A DNA stretch of 64,000 nt from Cytidiella melzeri. Its lineage: Eukaryota > Basidiomycota > Agaricomycetes > Polyporales > Irpicaceae. Both the position numbers and the translations under genes were made by a program. This document shows positions 38,401 to 46,926 of this stretch, piece after piece (the first letter of the stretch is position 1; every line of letters starts with the position of its first letter). The notes under the pieces are model-generated. The model did not search any database, was not told the DNA's origin, and saw nothing but the letters and a program-made list of their open reading frames with translations. The DNA lies in assembly GCA_022592445.1 (NCBI GenBank), contig JABYQR010000002.1, forward strand, positions 124,001 to 188,000, in the 5' to 3' direction.

Positions 38401-39345
38401 GTGTGTCCGAAGGAGAGTATTCTCAGCTGGAGAACACGGAAATTAAGGAGATCGAAAGTACGTCGCGCGCGTCACAACTTCGGATTTCATTGTACTGATT
38501 GGTAGAATTAGAGCTGCTGCAAGAAGCCTTTGAGCATAGCAAGCAGAAGATCGAGCTCATTTTCATTGTGGTCGGCAAGAGGTGCGTGAGCACTAGTGTT
38601 TACTCCAGCCTTTCGAGCATTGAATGCATCATAGGCACCATGTCCGCTTCTTCCCGTCTGACAAGTGAGCATAATGCCTCTACTCTGTTTTGGTATACTA
38701 TTCTAATGCTACGGTGCAGAGCTAATGGTGACAGGAGTGGCAACTGCAACCCTGGGCTTGTGGTTGACAAGGAACTCGTGAACTCGGCTTATATGGACTA
38801 CTACCTTCAGTCCCACGCGGGTATCCTTGGCAGTGAGTGTGCATTTTTCGTTGCTACTTTCTTTGGCTCATCGACGTGCTGTAGCGAGTCGCCCTAGCCA
38901 CTACGTTGTTATCAAGAACACGCCGCAGTGGTCCGCCGATCAGTGCGTATTCTTGCGTACTGCGCATCAATTTGGAATGCTCAATTATCTCTACAGACTC
39001 CAGGAGTTCTCGTATGCATTGTGTCATATTTACGCTGCCTCAACACGCGCTGTGTCCATTCCGGCCCCCGTCTACTGTATGTCGTCATTATCTGCTGATG
39101 TTGCTTTACTGCCACCGACACTGAGATCCCACAGATGCCGACGTGCGTGAACTAACGTTACTTGCCCCTTTGCTCTGCTGACACACTCTAACCATTAGAG
39201 AGCCTGCGCTCGCGCTGAAAACCACTTCCGACCTGACCTCGAATTCGCGGACGAGAACTCCTCGAGCAACAGCAATTTCGATTTAACGGCGTGGCAGAAA
39301 GGCTTCGCCGAGGCGCGCCTGAGGCGCCAAATGTACTTTCTCTGA
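35498..39345 (+). CDS. AGO: Argonaute (RNA silencing slicer)
   Basis: Core effector of RNA interference: binds small RNAs and cleaves complementary RNA. The start at 35498 reads MSSTYGRTGRQVRVTTNSFE. A short N-terminal region gives IKSLPKIPFYQYD, followed by the N domain and linker. The PAZ domain spans about 36500-36950, with WNKLRRFYKNVSIVAIPAKK and EPRAFGVRIGKDAVYPAEVC. The MID domain has QATFILVVLPMN, ANDQYCNNLALKINMKCGGV and NSLV. The PIWI domain starts at about 38060 with MIVGCDVTHPSPG. All catalytic positions can be read: Asp in GCDVTHP, Glu in EPRQELISD, Asp in VVFRDGVSEGEY, and a final Asp in PAPVYYADRACAR. The animal enzymes have His at that last place, so this is a DEDD tetrad. About 20 exons; some in the N domain are not exactly placed. 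The gene ends RLRRQMYFL. Confidence 0.95.
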
Positions 39346-41260
39346 TCGCCGCCCCCGCCAGTTCTGAGTGATTTCTGCAAATTGTGTTCTATATAGCTGA
39401 ATTTCTTGTGTACTTTTACGTCTGGTCTTCTTGTTGTGTATCGAAACATAAAGAATATGCTCGTGTTTACATTAGGCGCCTTCGCTGTGAGTCCGCTCTG
39501 CGCATGCGCGTCATGGTTGTACTCCAGCAGTGTTCTCTGTCTCTGACCACCATCCTGCCTAATTTCACAATCCCTTCCCAATTGAGTACTTCAATATTAC
39601 TAGCACTTCATGATCACTAGTATTTATACTTCGCTAGCACGGCTTTCAAGACTCAGACTCAAAACTAGATCTTCCACAGGTACATTCGGAGACGTCAGCT
39701 ACAGTGACAGGGAGTGACTGGGAACGAGACGACGTTCACCGAGCTGGCTGAACACTCCACAAAACATCTGGCGACCATAGATTGCAGTCGTGATGGCTTT
39801 GACGCCAAGGTCAACAACATCGTTCGTGAACGCGAGGCGGACAGGGAGAGCGTTGAACAGGTGGGGCGGGATCCATTGGACATCTCGACGCAAATGGAAA
39901 AGTGCATGTTGACAACCTTCAATGAGCTCACGATACTCAGGAACAGGTCTATTCCGAGGTACGAGGAACTAGAGGTTGGTTACGAGCCTACTATAGAACT
40001 TGATGAAACAAATGTTGGAACAGTTGGATGCTGTCGCTTTGTCTCTCGCCAACGTTTATTTGCCAGTGGCACCCCAGCTCGAAGCCGTAACTACGTCGCC
40101 CGTCACCGTCGTGTCGGCCACTGAGACTCGCAGCGGTGCATTGGCAGTGCTGGTGCGCATACAACTCTAGTCTATAATCCAGATTGGTGTGTACGCTGAC
40201 ATCCGTACTGTTGATTCAATGTTCATCCCAATGCAACACCTGCAGCGGAGTGGCCTTGAGTTGCTTGGCAGTCGAGGCTCTGCTTCAGAGTAGGCTCGAC
40301 TTATTGGTTTAGGCACTCTGGTGCCGGTGAGTGTGGAGGCATGCAGTGCGAGTCATGTTTGAGGGTGGAAGTTGTCGAGCTAGCGGCGGCTAGTGAATTG
40401 AGCAGAAGTTCAATGGCCGTGGAGGACAGATCAGGCAAGCCATAGTGTTATATGACTTCGTTTTCTCTCTACGACCATCATACGCTGTCCAACGATGGAG
40501 GAGCTTTGCATGCCCTCTCAATTAAGCTGCATTACATCGAACCCTGCTTGTGAGTTTTTGCAAGTTGTGCTCACTCCTGACGTGGTACCGGTGCAGTTCC
40601 CTCAACTTACCCACAACAGTCAGTATTAATTGGCCTGGTGAGAACAAGTTCAAGTGATATGCTTTATGTAGCTGAAACTGATTGATGTGCAGATGTTCAA
40701 CAGGATCCGTCACTGCGTTGAACAATGCGGTGTACCCAGGGCCTCTGCCAGTGAAGTTTCGAACTCGAGGCCACCCGACAGTAGACACTATCAGGTCGTG
40801 CTATGCTCCTCCTCAAATGCAAGTGGATGAACGTCCTATCAGCCCTTCGTACACGCTCTTGCCGCAGTACGCATATATGCTGCTGCTTGCTCAGCAATGC
40901 AAAGGATCAAGACGCGCTTGGGTAACTCATACGTGCAGCGACCAGCGTTGCTGCTGTGTTGGATGTCTTGGGCATTAGACCAACATTGCGTCCCCTGTTT
41001 CTAGCTTTTCCCATCCAATCTCGGAAGATTGAGCTCGCTTGGCCGGCCATGAGATTTAGCGCTTATCTTCGGGGCCCGTACGTGCTAATGCTGAGTTAGC
41101 CAAGGATTTTCCGGTTCCCATGTATGTTGCACATATATCTGGCCCAAGACATCCCTCTGACACTGCCCCACCTCTCTCCAGCGTTTGACTGCTATAGCAA
41201 AGTGTTCGATCTAGTGTCCCCGCAAACAATTTTGTGTCGAAAAACCAAGGAACGTTCACC
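39346..41260. other. Long stretch without a confident gene
   Basis: About 1.9 kb between Argonaute and the first P450 gene. It contains a minus-strand coding-like fragment, listed separately. A plus-strand piece near 40693-40794 (MFNRIRHCVEQCGVPRASAS) sits between a TGTGCAG acceptor and a GTCGTGC sequence. No complete gene could be built. Relics of former genes are possible. Confidence 0.35.
39699..39937 (-). other. Coding-like fragment, family unknown
   Basis: This minus-strand frame reads PEYRELIEGCQHALFHLRRD, then VQWIPPHLFNALPVRLAFTN, then DVVDLGVKAITTAIYGRQMF. The composition is like that of a folded protein. It has no start in frame and no convincing splice partners. The plus strand of the same bases is also open (39714-40124), with a charged, less protein-like sequence. 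It is either an exon of an unrecognised gene or a relic. Confidence 0.3.
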
Positions 41261-43770
41261 ATGATGCACACCGGTTTGTTGTTGATCCTCGTCACTGGGG
41301 CTCTGCTTGTGGTGAAGAAGGCAATGGATGTGCAGAGAGCGTTGCGCGAGATACAGCAAGTTCCTAATTTATTCGTCCAAGCAGTGTTCTGACTGGATTG
41401 ACTATTTGGTTCTTACTGATATAGGAGCTGGCCTGGATATCGTGTGCTGTTGCCTACGCTACCCCTCCTCGGCCGTTTGTTGGGTTTGAGATCAGTGAAG
41501 TACTTGTACAGGGAAGGGTTCCTCGCCTGGAAGGATAAGCATGACGAGTTTGCAGAGCATGGTGTGGATATCATCAGTGGCGTGAGTTTATCTAGCTCTG
41601 GTTTACGTTCAACAGCGAAAGCTCACTGTTTCCATCGAACAAGCTCACTGTCCTGCCCCGCACGAGGAGCGTGCTGCTTGTGGCAGACCCAACGGCAATC
41701 AAGGTTAGACACGCTGGCTCGGGCGCTGTGTGCTTGGTCGCTATCAACTTTGATTGCAGGAAATCACGATGCACCGTGCTCGTTTCCCGAAACCAGTAGA
41801 GCAGTACAAGGCGCTCCTGTTTTATGGGGAGAACATTGTCGCATCGGAAGGCGAGCAGTGGAAGCGATACCGGAAGATCAGTGCGCCTGCATTCTCTGAA
41901 GTGCGCGTTCCAGTCGTTCTGTATGTGCCATGGTGTACTCACTTTTCGTGGTAGCGCAACAACAGAATGGTATGGGAAGAGACGGTCAGTATCATGCAGG
42001 ACTTATTCGACAACATCTGGGGCGCGAAGCCGGAAATTACGGTCGACCATGCGGTTGAGATAACCCTACCAGTAATTATAAGCTTTTTTGACCTGCGCTC
42101 TGTGTTGGCTCAAACCTCTTCGCAGATTGCTCTCTTTGTCATTGGCGTGGCAGGATTCGGCCAGCGCATGCCGTGGAAGGGCGGTGATATCATCCCACCA
42201 GGACATAAAATGGCTTTCAAGGCATGTTTTCTCGTCTTTGTTTCATCGCCGTTCTCCTCTCACAATTTAAGCACAGGAATCTTTGCACGTGCTCTCCAGC
42301 GATATCGTTTTCAAGCTCATTGTACCCGAATGGCTCATGGCATACGGACCAGAGCGTGTCAGACGAGTCGGAATAGCATACAAGGAGCTGGAGGTGCGCG
42401 TACGATCAGCTCCACGGGTCGACATTGACTCATCCGCTCCAGTTGTATATGACAGAGCTGATAGAGGGACGCAAGGCCTCAGACACCAAGCAAGAGAGAT
42501 ACGACCTATTCAGTAGCTTGCTTGATGCAAACGACGAGGATGCCGACGTAACTCTGAACCATAGCGAGCTTCTTGGTACGCGTCTAACACCGATTTCGGT
42601 TCAAGTGAAAACACTCTGACATGCTTGTTAGGCAATATTTTTGTCTTTTTGTTGGCAGGTTGGTGGCTGATTTCAAAGGTCCCATTCAACTTCTCACGTT
42701 CTCCCGAAATATATGCTACTTAGGTCACGAGGTTTGTATCTCCCATCAGCTGCTCTTTACTAGACTGAACCACTCTGATGTGTAGACCACTGCGCATACA
42801 CTTTGCTTCACGTTTGGGATGTTGGCGTTGTATCAGGATGAACAGGAGAAGCTGTACCAACACATCAAGAGCATCATACCCAGCGGAGGGATCCCAGTAC
42901 GCAAGCATTCTAGCTTTTCCACGCACTGCTGTTAATAATGAGCTGCAAGAACTATGAACAGATGAACTCTCTGACACAATCCATGGCGTGAGATTATCTC
43001 CATTTGCTTTGGTTTTGCACAGCGACTGACAATCCATACCAGCGTCTTCTACGAAACACTGCGTCTCTTCCCACCGGTACGTAAATTGATCATTGAACCG
43101 AGAGCGATACTTACTCCTCAGTATAGGTAACCGGCATCCCGAAACGCGCTGCAGAGCACACGACACTCACAATAAAGAACAACGCTGGGGAGACTGTCAC
43201 AGTACCTGTTCCGGCGGGCACGCCCATTGCCATTAATACCCCTGCCCTCCATTACAATCGTGAGTATATGACCATACCGTGGAATGTTATGATCTTCGTT
43301 CTACATCACTGACTTGACCAAATTTCAAGCCCGGTACTGGGAAGACCCACATGCGTTCAAACCCGATCGCTTCCTAGGCGACTGGCCACGAGATGCGTTC
43401 CTGCCGTTCAGCGGTGGCGCAAGGTCGTGCCTAGGACGTCGGTACGTCGCCGATCCTCTTGATGACAGTTTTGTATTGCTTGCTTGCTCATCTACACCCA
43501 TGGTTTGTGTCGTTGTAGATTTTTCGAAACAGAAGGCATCGCTATTCTAACCATGCTCGTCTCTCGATATAAGATCGAGGTGAAGGAGGAACCGCAATTC
43601 GCTAGGGAGACGTTCGAGGAACGGAAGGAGCGGGTTTTGAAGGCGAGACCAGGGCTAACGCTGACGTGAGTGTTTTTGGGGGCAGAGTCTTCTGATAACA
43701 TTGAAACTGATGCTTTTCGCTCTATATCTCTAGCCCTGTAAGGGTTCCTTTAGTATTCAAGAGGCGCTGA
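41261..43770 (+). CDS. Cytochrome P450 monooxygenase, tandem copy 1
   Basis: Microsomal haem-thiolate monooxygenase. Starts MMHTGLLLILVTGALLVVKK, an N-terminal membrane anchor, in a good ATG context (caccATG). Landmarks: WPGYRVLLPTLPLLGRLL and FPKPVEQYKALLFYGENIVA. The C-helix region is SEGEQWKRYRKISAPAFSE. Then come IALFVIGVAGFGQRMPWKGG and the I-helix motif AGHETTAHTLCFTFG. ETLRLFPPVTGIPKRAAEDT carries the ExxR motif. The haem loop is FSGGARSCLGRR near 43406-43441. Ends VPLVFKRR. The family looks like one of the expanded Agaricomycete families (CYP5150-like by memory; not certain). Many exons. The first intron is GC-AG (exon 1 is 41261-41355; exon 2 starts 41425). One exon is only 8 nt (42724-42731). 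No frame break was seen. Substrate unknown. Confidence 0.93.
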
Positions 43771-44409
43771 GGGCTCACGCGCTTTGGCCCGTCTGATATA
43801 ATGCATGCCCACTCCCTCATTGTATGTATCGATGTGGTGCGCGTAATTTGAGTGGTTCGCATTATCCCAACAAGGACAAGAATGATGCACGGGTAGGTCA
43901 GCCCCAGGATCTGCGTACGTGGCAACGGCCTTGGGGCGCCTTTTGAAAGGGGTTATATCATCGCAGCCGTCTCGACCAGGCCATATACATGGATAACTTG
44001 TCTGGCGCTGAAGAGTACCGCACACGGCCAGAGGAAACAAAGCCGCGGTGCGCGGTTGCCATCGAGTAGATCAATTTTACGACTGGTTGCTTCAGACTTC
44101 CGCGTTCTTAATAAACCATTAGATCTTGCCCTCGGGCATGCCAGCTACATGGCCAGTTTCGGCCAGTTCTTGGCCTCGAAGCGTCGGCATGTGCAGTCAA
44201 CGGTCGGCTCTCGCCTTGCAGTGGTGGACTCCAGCATGTCTGATCTTTTTGATGGCACGGACATCCGCATCTGTGCCCAAGCTTACCGCTATTTCGTGGC
44301 CAGAAAAATCTGTATTGGCCACTGTCCCAATCTGTACCGTTGTAGGGTGGTCAAGACAGTGAGCCTTTGCTACGGCCTGTTTCTTTGAACCCGCAAGCAG
44401 GGCTAAATT
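43771..44409. other. Intergenic, no confident gene
   Basis: About 0.64 kb between P450 copy 1 and the duplicated F-box upstream region. A stretch at 44120-44365 is open in several frames on both strands (for example LDHPTTVQIGTVANTDFSGH on the minus strand, interrupted by a stop soon after). I do not recognise it. It could be a gene relic. Confidence 0.35.
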
Positions 44410-44660
44410 CAAGCCAGTGCGTCTAAATTTTCTCCTATAAGTAGCTCATCGCTGACTCTTACAATTTCCCTCAGACTCTGTTCACTTCAACCCATTTCTT
44501 GCCCCTCGGCGCTCGCACTAGGATGGCCGCAATAATCAAGGCCGTAATCAAGCCAGTGCGTCTAAAGCTTCTCGTATCATCGCTGGCTCATACAATTTCC
44601 CTCAGACTCTATCCATTTTGAGCCATTTCCTGCCTCTTGCCAGGATGGCCGCAATAGTCA
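44410..44660. repeat. Imperfect direct tandem duplication in the F-box 5' region
   Basis: Unit 1 starts at 44410 and unit 2 at 44549. Both begin CAAGCCAGTGCGTCTAAA, share TTCTC and a GCTCAT/CGCTG segment, and share ACAATTTCCCTCAGACTCT. Both end with AGGATGGCCGCAATA. The repeat period is 139 bp at the left edge and 122 bp at the ATG, so the units differ by small deletions. Both units carry an ATG followed by GCC GCA ATA. The downstream ATG (44645) is the one in frame with the F-box gene. Confidence 0.85.
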
Positions 44661-46059
44661 TGCAGCCCGAAGTTGTCAAGGAATCCGCAATCAAAGCAGT
44701 GAGTGGTAATGCATGCGCTCATCCGCCTGACACTGCAACACAACAATTGAGCAGATCAACATCAATGATTTACCCAATGAGATCCTCGAGGAAATCTTCG
44801 ACCACTTGTTTTTTACACTGTTGCCCCCTTGTTTCCGGACGACTTTCCGTTCTTGCTCTCTCACCCAGAGAAGCTGGCGCATCCCTGCTCAGCGACGCTA
44901 CTTTCACGTACTGTCCCTCCACAGAGACAATGTGGAGAAGAACTTGAACGACTTATTCCTGGACAGCAGCAAAGCGAAGGACACACCCGCAGCAAACCCC
45001 GAAATTCTTCAATACGTACGAACACTAACAGTTGGCTCGGCCAAGGAAGATTTTCTGTCAAATCCCGCTGGAGACGACTGGTTTCACTCTGTCTGGTTCA
45101 ACGCTTTCGTCGGAATATGCGGGGCGCGCGTGGTCACGCTCATGATCGGTAATATTCGTTTCAAGGATTACGACGACTTCGTGCGATTCATGCGCTTCTT
45201 TCCCGCTCTCCGTCGTGTCCATATCAACTCGTGCTCATGGTCCGATGCCAATTCAACGGAAGGCACTCATGCTCAAATCGACGAGGGTGGTGGGCCGGGC
45301 CTCGCAGTGTCGCAAACCTTGTTGAAGTTGACAACACTCCAGATCTGCTACTGCAATGCGGCAGTTGTACCGAAACTCAGAGATTGGGTCGTGAGCGCGA
45401 CTACACGCGAGATGTCACATTTGACTTGGCAGGTGTGGTTCAACCATGACGTTGATGGGACCTCGGAGCTCTTTCGGCGCCTCGGGAAGTCCTTGACATC
45501 TTTGTCTTATAGGTCTATACGCTCCCCCACGAGGAGTGACACCGGACGCGGCTGTTGCTTACCTTCACTGGCGTCGCGCTGGTACGCTCCGTAGTTTGTC
45601 GCTTGATACTTGTCCTAGTAAACTGAACTGCCTTATGCTTCAGGGTACCATGAGATCCGACTCCCAGACTTCACTCACAATACCCAACTTGTGCGGCTCG
45701 CGATATTGTTACTCACCCCAGACGCGGATGTTCCCGCGGACGCCCTGTCGAAGACGATCTCGACTATCAATTCTCGCGCCCTTCGCAGCATCACGCTTCG
45801 ATTTACCGTTATGACCCCTGCGCAGTTCACATACATTGACTGGAACGCATTGGCCCAGGACCTGACGTCGGAGAGGTTTTCCGGCTTGGAGGTCCTGGTC
45901 ATTAGCGTCGAAACAACGCCGGCGGCATGCGAACTCTTGGACAGAGACAAAACCGTGTATGATACTTTAAACACGCTTTGTTGTGCGTTGGGTAAAGTGC
46001 GGGTCATCGTGGGAGACGCAGAGTCTGCGTATGGGGATGTTGTCGGAGCCTCACAATGA
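44645..46059 (+). CDS. F-box protein with broken reading frame (possible pseudogene)
   Basis: F-box proteins recruit substrates to SCF ubiquitin ligases. Exon 1 is 44645-44698 (MAAIVMQPEVVKESAIKA). Exon 2 starts at 44755 with INDLPNEILEEIFDHLFFTL, the F-box. A long open stretch with leucine-rich character follows, including EILQYVRTLTVG, FMRFFPALRRVHI and LLKLTTLQICYCNAAVVPKL. At about 45513 the homology-like frame shifts by one base with no intron in sight, from SLTSLSY to YAPPRGVTPDAAVAYLHWRR. It returns to the first frame near 45626-45645, continuing LPDFTHNTQLVRLAILLLTP and ending DVVGASQ. The second shift would be repaired by a 26-nt GTAAAC...TTCAG intron, unusually short. So either the gene is decaying or the assembly has an indel. 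It sits between the two P450 copies. Confidence 0.65.
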
Positions 46060-46926
46060 TATCCGAATCATGAAAGCAATCTGTTTGTTCATGCATTTCC
46101 GTACTCGAATCGATAATTATTACTGCGACTCGGGTGCGTGTTCATCGTCTCTAAAGGTCGTTATCAAGGCCTCCTTGGTAACCTGAAGAGCGGGTCATTA
46201 TCGTCTGTTGAATGCTTCGACTTGACTTCGGAACTATTAGTATGGGTGTCACGGTTGGGGTGTGTTCGTAAAAACGTCACGTTCTGTCACACTTTCCCAA
46301 CAATGAGAGCAGTGTTCGTAAAAGCGCGCGGTCCCAAAGTTACGCATGTCTCGACATACATAGTTCGTAGAAACTCTACCCATATATTCAAAAAAATCGG
46401 GCAGCTGGAGCAGGCTCAAATACAATGCTGCTCACTATATTCCCACCATACAGAGTGACAATTTGCAGTACATCAGGCTGAAACTCTATCCATCAGCCTG
46501 AGCAGGACACCAAAACTCACTGCTTCATCTATAACAACTTCAGCCCTCATATTTACATACCTTTTGTACACCAGAGCAGCACTATAGCACTCCTCTATTG
46601 TATCTAATAGGAGAAGGAACGGTGTTCGTCAAAACAGATTTTACGAACACCCAACACCCATATATCAATTATCCGTCTGAGTGACTGGTCAATCTGCCGT
46701 GCGTGATATTCTGAGATACGCCCTGACAACCATGTCTCAGCGCACTGCGTCCATATGCTACGCCACAATAGATCCGAAGTCTCCGGTCATATATGGTCTC
46801 AGCTTCTCCACGTTACTTGACATACTACACACCGTCCCTCAGCCCCTCTCCTACTTAGCAGGTAGCTGAAAGTGACTTCCGTCGCAGACAAGCTTGTTAT
46901 CTGGAAACAAAGACGCGGCAGCCAAA
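46060..46926. other. Upstream region of P450 copy 2 with repeated GTGTTCGTaAAA motif
   Basis: No protein-like frame. It contains the 12-mer GTGTTCGTAAAA at 46262-46273 and at 46312-46323, and a close variant inside the inverted repeat at 46621-46651, which supplies one copy on each strand. Copies lie about 280-660 bp upstream of the P450 ATG. Confidence 0.6.
46621..46651. repeat. Short inverted repeat (9-bp perfect arms)
   Basis: The arms GGTGTTCGT (46621-46629) and ACGAACACC (46643-46651) are exact reverse complements. The pairing extends over AAAA/TTTT past one bulged C, leaving a four-base loop (caga). It could be a dimeric protein-binding site or a short hairpin. The arm sequence recurs as single copies upstream at 46262 and 46312. 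Confidence 0.8.

Noticed and set aside
44126..44362. Open frames in several phases between P450 copy 1 and the F-box gene
   Set aside because: No frame shows a recognisable domain, and the most protein-like minus-strand frame contains a stop. Left as unassigned sequence.
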